From the NCBI GenBank assembly GCA_003173995.1, contig PRDT01000024.1, positions 1 to 12,264 on the forward strand: a stretch of 12,264 bases of DNA. Reading direction: 5' to 3'. The first letter of the stretch is position 1. Each line of letters begins with the position of its first letter. A program made the position numbers and the translations under genes. Below are positions 1-5,890 of the stretch, piece after piece. The notes beneath the pieces are model-generated. The model saw nothing but the letters and a program-made list of their open reading frames with translations. It made no database searches and was not told where the DNA came from. Source of the DNA: Candidatus Levyibacteriota bacterium. Its GTDB lineage: Bacteria > Patescibacteriota > Microgenomatia > Levybacterales > UBA12049.

Positions 1-80
1 CCAAGAAGGATATTCACGAAAAAATCCTGCTCGGGAAGGTATTTGATTGGTTTTCCGACTATACGGTAGCGGCACTGTGA
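1..80 (+). CDS. C-terminal tail of an unrecognised protein (partial, runs off left edge)
   Basis: A plus-strand frame starting at base 3 stays open for 25 codons and stops at TGA 78-80. The visible end includes HEKILLGKVFDWFSDYTVAAL-like residues (KILLG, FDWFSDY, TVAAL). I do not recognise a family. First codon positions are mostly purine, as in real genes, and the frame would end convergently 31 bp before the nrdJ stop. The evidence is weak, because an open run this short is common by chance. The opposite strand also has an open frame, from an ATG at 104 running leftwards out of the window 7 bases after the nrdJ stop. That frame shows a poorer purine-first pattern. Which of the two is real cannot be settled from this window. 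Confidence 0.35.
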   Translation, partial: KKDIHEKILLGKVFDWFSDYTVAAL

Positions 81-111
81 AGGTATTACACCTCGCTTGC
101 CCATATCTTAC

Positions 112-2583
112 TTAACACTCTGAATGACCACAGTTGTAGCATTTTTTGCAGCCTTCCTGATAGGCAAAGGCTGACACGCCACACTCTGGACAAATATCAT
201 ATAAATTCGTATTACTTGATGGAGCCTCAGCAAACATAGGCTGTTGGGCTACTGGAGCTTCTTGGACTACTACCTCTGCTTCTTCATGGACAACATGGGT
301 CTCGGCTGTTGTTGTTGCTGGTGCAACACCATTTTGCATCACATGGTCAATAGTCTGTTTGTCTTCTACTTTGCCATTCACTGAGAAGCTAAAGTGTTGG
401 GCAAGTATCTTTGCAATTGCATCTGGAAGACTTCTGACTCTATTCACTCCAAAGCCAATACTTCGAGATCCACCAATGCCTGTGAGTTGTGCAACAACTT
501 GTCGAATTCGCTCGCGAGGTGGCAACATCCCATTTACGCGAAGATTGAGTGATATCATGCGAGCAAGTGCTTCTGCCATTGCCGCAACATCACTTCCTGA
601 TTTTCCAATGGTGATGAAGACCTCAAATGGTTGTTTGTCTTCTGTGTGATTGATGGTGATAAAGGTTTCACCCATTGGGGTCTCTGTCTTGTATGTTGCT
701 CCTTCAATTCGAGATGGTCTACTAATTACTGGCATGATAGGCAGTGCTGGTTGGGTTGGAGTAAGTGCTGGTGCTTCTTCTTTTTTCTCTTTCTTCTCCT
801 CTACTCTTTCAAGTACTCCTTGTCGTGACCCATCTCTCATGTAGGTTACACCCTTGAGGCCAAAATCATATGCTGACATGTACAAATTCTTTACATCCTC
901 AACAGTATGAGAGTTGGGTGCATTCACTGTCTTTGAGATAGATGAATCAATATATTCCTGGGCAACTGCCTGGACCCTCACATGCTCAAGTGGTGTTAAA
1001 TCATTTGCACTAACAAAGTATGCTGGTTTATCTGCTCCTTCATGTGCTTTTCTCCAGATATCAAAGAGTGGATGATACACCATATCTTCTCCGCCTCTCC
1101 ATCGTCTGAGGAAACTAAACTCATAGACTGGTTCTACGCCACTAGAAACGCCTGAGACTAATGATGTGGTGCCAGTTGGCGCAATGGTAAGAAGGACTGC
1201 ATTTCGAATGCCTTGCTTGGCAATTTTTTTCTGGATATCTTTTGGCAAATTCTGAATGTGATATCCCTTCATGTATTTAGCTTTAATAAATTTAGGAAAT
1301 GCTCCCTTCTCTAAAGCTATATCAGCACTGGCGTCATATGCATTGTCTCTGAGAGTCTTAAATATCTTATGAATAACAGGAAGAGATGCTTCTGATCCAT
1401 ATCCTAAATGCATTTTAATCAGTGCATCGCCAAGCCCCATGATGCCAAGACCTGTACGTCTGATTTGCTTTGCTATTTCTTCATTCTCTTTGAAGAAGTA
1501 GTAGGTCTGATCGATAACATTATCCAGAAGTCTCATGGCAACTCTAACATCTTTGCCAAAGGTCTCATAATCAAATTCTCCAGCTTTGTCATTTGCAAGA
1601 TCCTCTCCCTTTACATAAGCTGACAAATTCATTGCCCCCAAATTGCAGACTGCCCATGGACCAAGTGGCTGCTCGCCGCATGGATTGGTAGCAACAAGTC
1701 TCTCAAAATACCAGGTATTACTTCTTTTGTTGGAGCGATCCATGAAGTGAAGGCCTGGCTCTGCACTTCTCCATGCTGCTGTACAAATGAGGTCCCAAAG
1801 GTATCGGGCTTTTACTGTCTTGTAGACTTTGACTTTCTTTCCTAAGGCTTTCCATTCTTCAATCTCACCATTCCATTTTTCGTCGTACTCTGGATCTTCA
1901 ATATCTGGGTATACCAAATCCCAATCTTTATCTGCTTTGACTGCTTCCATGAATGCATCAGAGACACAGACAGACAAATTCGCTCCATTAATTTTTGACA
2001 AATCTTCCTTAACAGTAATAAATTCCTCAACATCTGGATGCCAATCCCAAAGCATGAGCATAGTTGCGCCGCGTCTAGATCCACCTTGTTGGACAACATC
2101 ATGAGTTGCGTAGGAGAACAATCCAGCCCACGTAACAGGACCTGAAGAAGTCCCATTGACCTTATGAACTCGTGCGCCCCGAGGCCGAAGAGAAGAGAGA
2201 TTTAATCCAACCCCCCCGCTTCGGGACTGTATTTCAACGAGCTGCTTAAGTGATTCGAGAATACCATCTCGAGAGTCTTTTGGTGATGGGATAACAAAAC
2301 AATTGAAGTAGGTTACTTGGTAGTTAGTGCCTGCACCGGAGAGGATACGACCTCCAGGAACAAATTTGAAGTCACTCATGACTTCATAGAATGACTTTTC
2401 CCATTTCTTTCTATCTTTTGGCTGTTCATTCTGAGCAATGCCCCATGCAACTCTTTTCCAAGTCTCCTCAGGTGTATGCTCTGAAAGAGAACCATCAGCT
2501 GCTTTGAGTGCGTATCTATCTAAGAACACTTTTTCTCTGAGTGTTCCGACAAAATCTTTTACTTGTGTTGTTGTATCAGCCAT
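112..2583 (-). CDS. nrdJ: Adenosylcobalamin-dependent (class II) ribonucleoside-diphosphate reductase
   Basis: Reduces ribonucleotides to deoxyribonucleotides in the cytoplasm, using a radical generated from coenzyme B12. The 823-residue product carries the large-subunit barrel with the active-site motif NPCGEQ (300-305; Cys302 and Glu304), a redox cysteine pair at Cys95 (FNCF) and Cys313 (AVCNLG), and APTGTTS (468-474). A low-complexity Lys/Glu/Pro linker (about 595-620) leads to a TSCPD domain (about 625-735), typical of NrdJ. A second linker rich in Thr, Val, Ala and Glu follows. The tail is a cysteine cluster at 798, 801, 812, 815, 818 and 823, probably a zinc ribbon plus redox cysteines that re-reduce the active site. 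No N-terminal ATP cone is present, so ATP/dATP on-off control of this enzyme is not expected here. No class I small-subunit gene is adjacent. The ATG lies 2 bases after the nrdR stop, so the gene is co-transcribed and probably translationally coupled. Confidence 0.97.
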   Translation of the reverse strand: MADTTTQVKDFVGTLREKVFLDRYALKAADGSLSEHTPEETWKRVAWGIAQNEQPKDRKKWEKSFYEVMSDFKFVPGGRILSGAGTNYQVTYFNCFVIPSPKDSRDGILESLKQLVEIQSRSGGVGLNLSSLRPRGARVHKVNGTSSGPVTWAGLFSYATHDVVQQGGSRRGATMLMLWDWHPDVEEFITVKEDLSKINGANLSVCVSDAFMEAVKADKDWDLVYPDIEDPEYDEKWNGEIEEWKALGKKVKVYKTVKARYLWDLICTAAWRSAEPGLHFMDRSNKRSNTWYFERLVATNPCGEQPLGPWAVCNLGAMNLSAYVKGEDLANDKAGEFDYETFGKDVRVAMRLLDNVIDQTYYFFKENEEIAKQIRRTGLGIMGLGDALIKMHLGYGSEASLPVIHKIFKTLRDNAYDASADIALEKGAFPKFIKAKYMKGYHIQNLPKDIQKKIAKQGIRNAVLLTIAPTGTTSLVSGVSSGVEPVYEFSFLRRWRGGEDMVYHPLFDIWRKAHEGADKPAYFVSANDLTPLEHVRVQAVAQEYIDSSISKTVNAPNSHTVEDVKNLYMSAYDFGLKGVTYMRDGSRQGVLERVEEKKEKKEEAPALTPTQPALPIMPVISRPSRIEGATYKTETPMGETFITINHTEDKQPFEVFITIGKSGSDVAAMAEALARMISLNLRVNGMLPPRERIRQVVAQLTGIGGSRSIGFGVNRVRSLPDAIAKILAQHFSFSVNGKVEDKQTIDHVMQNGVAPATTTAETHVVHEEAEVVVQEAPVAQQPMFAEAPSSNTNLYDICPECGVSAFAYQEGCKKCYNCGHSEC

Positions 2584-2585
2584 AT

Positions 2586-3035
2586 TTATTTAATTAACTT
2601 TTTAACTTCATTTTCGAAATCTTCGACATCGACAAAGCGTTTGAAAACACTCGCAAAGCGTATATATGCCACTTTGTCCAATTTTTTCAAGCGTTTCGCT
2701 ATTAAATCCCCTATTTCCTTACTTTTCACTTCGACACTGTCTTTTGCCCGCAATTCTCTTTCTATATCAGCAGCTAACTTCTCTACTGTTTCAACAGATA
2801 TTTTTGTTTTCTCTGTTGAGGTAAGCATGCCTCTTTTTAATTTATCCCTATTAAAGAGTTCACGTCTGCCATCTTTCTTGATGACGTACAGGTCGACATT
2901 TTCAATGCGCTCGTATGTTGTAAATCTCTTTCCGCAACTGACACACGATCTTCTTCGGCGGATCGTTTCTAATTCTTCGTTATCTCTCGTCTCTACTACT
3001 TCTATTTCGTTATCTCCGCAATATGGACATTTCAT
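2586..3035 (-). CDS. nrdR: Transcriptional repressor NrdR
   Basis: Zinc- and nucleotide-sensing repressor of ribonucleotide reductase genes. The N-terminal zinc ribbon has CPYC near the start and CVSC about 30 residues later, followed by GKRFTTYER. An ATP-cone domain fills the rest (VIKKDGRRELFNRDKLKRG onward). Length with the ATG at 3035 is 149 residues, as usual for the family. I chose this ATG because NrdR proteins normally begin M-K/R-C-P. An in-frame TTG at 3044 would add only three residues. No strong Shine-Dalgarno precedes either start. The gene is first in the operon with nrdJ, and its promoter region carries two NrdR-box-like sites, so autoregulation together with nrdJ is very likely. 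Confidence 0.96.
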   Translation of the reverse strand: MKCPYCGDNEIEVVETRDNEELETIRRRRSCVSCGKRFTTYERIENVDLYVIKKDGRRELFNRDKLKRGMLTSTEKTKISVETVEKLAADIERELRAKDSVEVKSKEIGDLIAKRLKKLDKVAYIRFASVFKRFVDVEDFENEVKKLIK

Positions 3036-3072
3036 ATCCGCCAATTCTTTCTGTTTTTGCCATTTTTTTGCT

Positions 3073-3088
3073 CATCTACATGTAGTGG
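3073..3088 (-). promoter_or_regulatory. NrdR box, promoter-proximal site
   Basis: Read on the minus strand this is CCACTACATGTAGATG, with a perfect palindromic core CTACATGTAG (3076-3085). It matches the known NrdR-box pattern (roughly ACACWATATATWGTGT) at most positions. It lies just downstream of the predicted transcription start (about 3090), where a bound repressor would block initiation. The partner site is exactly 32 bp away. Confidence 0.75.
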
Positions 3089-3096
3089 CAAGAAAG

Positions 3097-3125
3097 ATCA
3101 TATGACGCTACATATCCCCTGTCAA
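3097..3125 (-). promoter_or_regulatory. Sigma-70-type promoter of nrdR-nrdJ
   Basis: On the minus strand a perfect -35 TTGACA (3125-3120) is followed by a 17-base spacer and the -10 TATGAT (3102-3097), one mismatch from consensus. Predicted start is near 3090, giving a leader of about 55 bases before the nrdR ATG. The two NrdR-like boxes cover the spacer and the start site. The rest of the gap between nrdR and the next gene (about 3126-3238) shows no gene or convincing terminator. Confidence 0.82.
3105..3120 (-). promoter_or_regulatory. NrdR box, promoter-distal degenerate site
   Basis: On the minus strand the site is AGGGGATATGTAGCGT. One half (ATGTAGCGT) matches the NrdR-box pattern well and the other half is degenerate. 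It sits between -35 and -10, and its core starts 32 bp from that of the proximal box, the same face of the helix after three turns. Tandem boxes at about this spacing are the rule for NrdR targets. The spacing supports the call more than the sequence does. Confidence 0.62.
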
Positions 3126-3238
3126 TATAACTTACTGTATCAAAAACTACCAGTATTTTTTTTAGCCTCAAAGCAGTTTTTCAGCTTTCTTTTTGTTGGG
3201 CGGTGAGTACAAAAAGAGACCAATTCTTAAGGTTTTTG

Positions 3239-3781
3239 TTAATGCTTTTGTTTGAGCGAAGTAACCTGTTTTGTGAAATCCTCTACTCTTTTTACTTGAC
3301 CGGCAATTATTGGTTGATAAGACATCGGAGAACTCTCTTCAAGTGCTATCAAAACTTCTTTATGTTTGAGAGATGCAGTAAGCATGGTGTCAAGAAGTCC
3401 ATTGACATCTTCTCCTTGTTTTTTGGCAATACTTGCATTTTCTATACCAAAGAAAAAGTAATTTTCTCCTTTTGAAATAGTATCAAGAGCTAAAGAATAC
3501 TTAGGATGACTCTCGGTAAAGAGATATCTCCCAGCAACAAGCCTCTTATCTGCCTGTAAGAGATCAAATTCTGCTTGCTTTTTTGGATCTGTGACAAAGA
3601 AGCTCACGACTTTATCACGAAAGGTCTTCATAAAATAAAAAGGACTATCAGGAAGAATTCCAGCGTATGGAAGAATATAATCAATTGTGGCTGACGAAGA
3701 ACCTGCAGTACTTTCTTGGGCAAATGTGAGTGCTGGAGAAAGAAGTATAAATAAAAGGAGGAGAAGCAATACCTTTCTCAT
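3239..3781 (-). CDS. Secreted DUF5667-domain protein
   Basis: Function unknown. With the ATG at 3781 the product has 180 residues: a positively charged start (MRK), a leucine-rich hydrophobic core (about 4-18) and a likely signal peptidase I site after TFA (19-21). The mature part has the DUF5667 hallmark YAGILPDSPFYFMKTFRD (about 39-56), followed by charged helices with FDLLQADKRL. Such proteins are exported and probably helical, and no enzymatic residues are evident. An upstream in-frame ATG (3817) would put 12 residues (FFDYECMLCS and so on) before the signal peptide. I prefer 3781 because it gives a clean signal peptide and sits at the predicted +1 of a promoter. It follows the kinase-like gene by 42 bases and may be read both from the gap operon and from its own promoter. 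Confidence 0.8.
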   Translation of the reverse strand: MRKVLLLLLLFILLSPALTFAQESTAGSSSATIDYILPYAGILPDSPFYFMKTFRDKVVSFFVTDPKKQAEFDLLQADKRLVAGRYLFTESHPKYSLALDTISKGENYFFFGIENASIAKKQGEDVNGLLDTMLTASLKHKEVLIALEESSPMSYQPIIAGQVKRVEDFTKQVTSLKQKH

Positions 3782-3788
3782 AGAGCAT

Positions 3789-3817
3789 AGCATACACTCA
3801 TAGTCAAAGAATAACAA
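3789..3817 (-). promoter_or_regulatory. Candidate internal promoter for the DUF5667 gene
   Basis: On the minus strand TTGTTA (3817-3812), a 17-base spacer and TATGCT (3794-3789) are followed after 7 bases by the ATG at 3781. Each hexamer matches consensus at 4 of 6. The geometry predicts transcription starting at or one base before the ATG, that is, a leaderless mRNA. Confidence 0.5.
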
Positions 3818-3823
3818 GAGGAA

Positions 3824-4411
3824 TTACGGCTTATATCCTATCGCATCAAAAGCAAGTTGGACTGATGTGTCAGGGTCATGCGTATAGGTATTAATAACGA
3901 GGTCATAGTATTTTTTATCCCAATAAACCCACTCATCATTCCCTTCTGCGTAAAGCTTTCTCCACTTTTCGATATCATTTTTTTCTCGAGTTAATACTTC
4001 TTCTTTTGCCTCCTCTATGGAGAGATGTTCACGATTGACGAGTCTATCAATGCGGATATTTGTCTGGTCTTCTCCATTCTCATCATTACAAAGGACCAAT
4101 ATCTTAAATACATTCGCTACTCCTTCAGCATTAAAACCAGCTAATTTTGTCTCTACGACAATATGTTCTTGGGTCTTAAGTAGTTCTTTCAAAGATGCAT
4201 CAAATGCAGCATCTTCTTCATCAGGGCGAAGCGATGTATCCTTTGGGGCCAGTGCCAAACGGGCTCTGACAGCCTCCCAAAAGATCTCTCCTCCTTCAAT
4301 ATGTCGCCAATGAAGACTGTGGGCAATTTTTTTGGCTAATGTGGTGGAACCCGAAGCAATTCTTCCTGAAACAGTAATAAGTCTTATCCCTGGTACTTCA
4401 ATGGGATTCAT
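3824..4411 (-). CDS. Cytidylate kinase-like P-loop nucleotide kinase
   Basis: Probably phosphorylates CMP/dCMP (or a related monophosphate) with ATP in the cytoplasm. The 195-residue protein starts with strand LITVSG and a P-loop GRIASGSTT (16-24), in which serine replaces the usual Walker lysine. Archaeal-type cytidylate kinases have a similar lysine-free GxxGSGTTT loop. Next come GGEIFWE (substrate-binding helix), IVVETKLAGF (about 83-92), and a lid-like segment LTREKNDIEKWRKLYAEG before YYDLVINT near the C terminus, matching the archaeal-type pattern RD..D..RY..LY...YDLVIDT. The fourth P-loop position is Ala instead of Gly. The start overlaps the gap stop as ATGA, so expression is coupled to gap. 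A GAGGAG lies upstream but 14 bases away, rather far for a ribosome site. Substrate is inferred, and a shikimate- or uridylate-type kinase is less likely. Confidence 0.78.
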   Translation of the reverse strand: MNPIEVPGIRLITVSGRIASGSTTLAKKIAHSLHWRHIEGGEIFWEAVRARLALAPKDTSLRPDEEDAAFDASLKELLKTQEHIVVETKLAGFNAEGVANVFKILVLCNDENGEDQTNIRIDRLVNREHLSIEEAKEEVLTREKNDIEKWRKLYAEGNDEWVYWDKKYYDLVINTYTHDPDTSVQLAFDAIGYKP

Positions 4412-5457
4412 GAATGCTGAAGCTTCTCCTCTATCATGATTACTTCCTCAACAAGTCTATTGGAGTAGCCCCATTCATTGTCATACCATGCAATGACTTT
4501 GAGCATATTTCCTCCAACAACCTGGGTAAGGCTTAAGTCAACAATTGATGAATGTGAATCCCCAACAATATCACTTGAGACGATTGGATCTGTGGTAACT
4601 CGTAAAATATTTTGGTTGCCATGATGCTCTGCAGCTTGCTTCAGGACCTCATTCACTTCCTCTACTGTTACATCACGCTTTAAAAGGAAAGTAAAGTCAG
4701 ACAAAGAACCAACTGATACCGGAACGCGAATAGCAAGGCCATTAAACTTATCCTTCAAAGCTGGTAATGCTTTTGCAGCGGCAACTGTTGCCCCAGTACT
4801 TGTTGGAACAATATTTTGTGCTGCACTTCGCGCACGCCTGTAATCTTTATGTCCCCCATCCTGTAATTCCTGGTCTGATGTATAGGAATGAATTGTTGTC
4901 ATCATTGCCTTTTCAATACCAAATGCTTCTTCAATAACTTTTGCAACTGGGGTAATACAATTAGTTGTACAAGAGGCATTACTGACTACATTTTCTCCCT
5001 GGTAATTACTATCATTAATAGACATGACATAAGTTGGGGTGTCATCTTTAGCAGGAGCTGACATGACAATTGCCTTGGCACCAGCATCAAGGTGTGCTTT
5101 TGCCTTTTCTACTGTTAGGAAGTGGCCTGTTGACTCAATAACAACGTCAATATTTTCATCTCTCCAAGGCAAAAGAGTTGCATCTTTTTGAGAATAGACT
5201 GCAATCTCTTTGCCATCAACAACTAAATGTCCAAGAAAATTAGGATTACTCCCGTCACTTGGCTTAATAGCAACCTCATGACCGTGAAGTGGACCGTAAT
5301 TTGAATCATATTGAAGAAGATACATCCAGCCCTTGAGATCTGTTGAGGAGCCCACATTAATAGCCACCACTTCTACTGCATCCTTGTGACTTTGGAGAAT
5401 AACACGATGAGCAACTCTTCCTATGCGACCATACCCATTGATAGCAACTCGTACCAT
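4408..5457 (-). CDS. gap: Type I glyceraldehyde-3-phosphate dehydrogenase
   Basis: Oxidises glyceraldehyde 3-phosphate to 1,3-bisphosphoglycerate with NAD(P)+ in glycolysis, and the reverse in gluconeogenesis. The 349-residue product has the dinucleotide-binding INGYGRIGR (6-14), the catalytic SNASCTTNC with Cys163, the paired base His190 in TTIHSYT, the phosphate-binding STGAT (220-224), and the conserved WYDNEWGYSNR near the C terminus. Length is close to the family norm. Two cofactor-selecting places are atypical: the acidic residue usual after the second strand (INDL) is replaced by INVGSSTD (33-40), and the LDLPHKD motif reads LQDGGHKD (198-205), lacking the proline of NAD-specific enzymes. 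This hints at NADP or dual use. It is first gene of a minus-strand cluster, with its own promoter ending 6 bases before the ATG. Confidence 0.96.
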   Translation of the reverse strand: MVRVAINGYGRIGRVAHRVILQSHKDAVEVVAINVGSSTDLKGWMYLLQYDSNYGPLHGHEVAIKPSDGSNPNFLGHLVVDGKEIAVYSQKDATLLPWRDENIDVVIESTGHFLTVEKAKAHLDAGAKAIVMSAPAKDDTPTYVMSINDSNYQGENVVSNASCTTNCITPVAKVIEEAFGIEKAMMTTIHSYTSDQELQDGGHKDYRRARSAAQNIVPTSTGATVAAAKALPALKDKFNGLAIRVPVSVGSLSDFTFLLKRDVTVEEVNEVLKQAAEHHGNQNILRVTTDPIVSSDIVGDSHSSIVDLSLTQVVGGNMLKVIAWYDNEWGYSNRLVEEVIMIEEKLQHS

Positions 5458-5463
5458 ACAAAA

Positions 5464-5493
5464 AGTATACGCATATACCTATATTAATTGCAA
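5464..5493 (-). promoter_or_regulatory. Promoter of gap, predicting a leaderless mRNA
   Basis: On the minus strand TTGCAA (5493-5488), an 18-base spacer and TATACT (5469-5464) are followed after 6 bases by the gap ATG. Predicted +1 coincides with the A of the start codon, and there is no room for a Shine-Dalgarno. The site lies back to back with the plus-strand promoter at 5513-5541. Confidence 0.65.
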
Positions 5494-5512
5494 CCCCGAA
5501 AAGCTTAGCAAG

Positions 5513-5541
5513 TAGACAATGAACATACTATAAGGTATAAT
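5513..5541 (+). promoter_or_regulatory. Promoter of the Arg-rich orphan gene, predicting a leaderless mRNA
   Basis: TAGACA (5513-5518), a 17-base spacer and a perfect TATAAT (5536-5541) are followed after 7 bases by the ATG at 5549. Predicted +1 is at or one base before the ATG. This is one of the strongest promoters in the window and the main reason to trust the small gene it serves. Confidence 0.72.
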
Positions 5542-5548
5542 TCCTCCC

Positions 5549-5890
5549 ATGAGAGTTAGAGAATACGACTTACTGCACGGAACTCATTATGATAGAGATT
5601 TTCGCAGAGCAAGTAGAAGACGAAGAGCCCTTGCTAGACAAAGAAATGTTACTGAGGGAGCAGATCGATTTATCATAGAACGACGATTACGAGAATATAC
5701 ACAGCATACTTCCTTACCTGCTGATCAGCCTCATGGACCTTTCAGGATAGTTGATGATAGATATCATGAGCAACAATCCTTTAGAGAACGCCTTACCGGA
5801 GGTTCCCGTGGTGAATTGCTAAGGCGATTACATCAAAGCCAACCTGATCACTCTTCAGATGATACACCTGATGGAGACTCTAGTCAGTAA
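5549..5890 (+). CDS. Hypothetical Arg-rich, Lys-free small protein
   Basis: I do not recognise a family. The 113-residue product contains 22 arginines and no lysine, cysteine or tryptophan. Arginines cluster at 16-32 (including RRRR at 23-26) and 40-48. The last 15 residues or so are acidic and Ser/Asp-rich (DHSSDDTPDGDSSQ), giving a basic front and acidic tail. There is no signal peptide or membrane segment, and both halves look partly helical or disordered. Nucleic-acid binding is a reasonable guess from composition only. The gene is supported by a strong promoter placing +1 at its ATG and by the absence of any competing frame. It is divergent from gap and overlaps the 3' end of the CvpA-CAP gene by 11 bases, tail to tail. 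Confidence 0.7.
   Translation: MRVREYDLLHGTHYDRDFRRASRRRRALARQRNVTEGADRFIIERRLREYTQHTSLPADQPHGPFRIVDDRYHEQQSFRERLTGGSRGELLRRLHQSQPDHSSDDTPDGDSSQ

Noticed and set aside
1..104. Minus-strand open frame from ATG 104 running left out of the window, 7 bases after the nrdJ stop
   Set aside because: Position is attractive for an operon gene, but the codon pattern is poorer than the plus-strand frame in the same place and no family is recognisable. Sequence to the left of the window would decide.
3036..3044. TTG at 3044 as the nrdR start
   Set aside because: It adds only MAD before the family-typical MKCPYC start, and ATG 3035 gives the usual NrdR length and beginning.
2563..3105. A 180-codon open frame on the plus strand opposite nrdR
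   Set aside because: It is the antisense shadow of a clearly recognisable nrdR, has no family resemblance, and has a low-complexity Ser/Phe/Leu composition typical of shadows.
3045..3125. Possible cobalamin riboswitch upstream of the B12-dependent reductase operon (GCCACT stretch)
   Set aside because: The leader is only about 55 bases, too short for a B12 riboswitch. The GCCACT belongs to the palindromic NrdR-box-like site.
3170..3194. Hairpin AAAGCAG-TTTTT-CAGCTTT followed by a short T-run, terminator-like on the plus strand
   Set aside because: The stem is short with an internal mismatch, and no plus-strand gene lies upstream to terminate. On the minus strand it is not followed by a T-run.
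4409..4434. GAGGAG before the cytidylate kinase-like gene as its ribosome site
   Set aside because: The 14-base gap to the ATG is longer than usual. The ATGA overlap with gap explains translation better.
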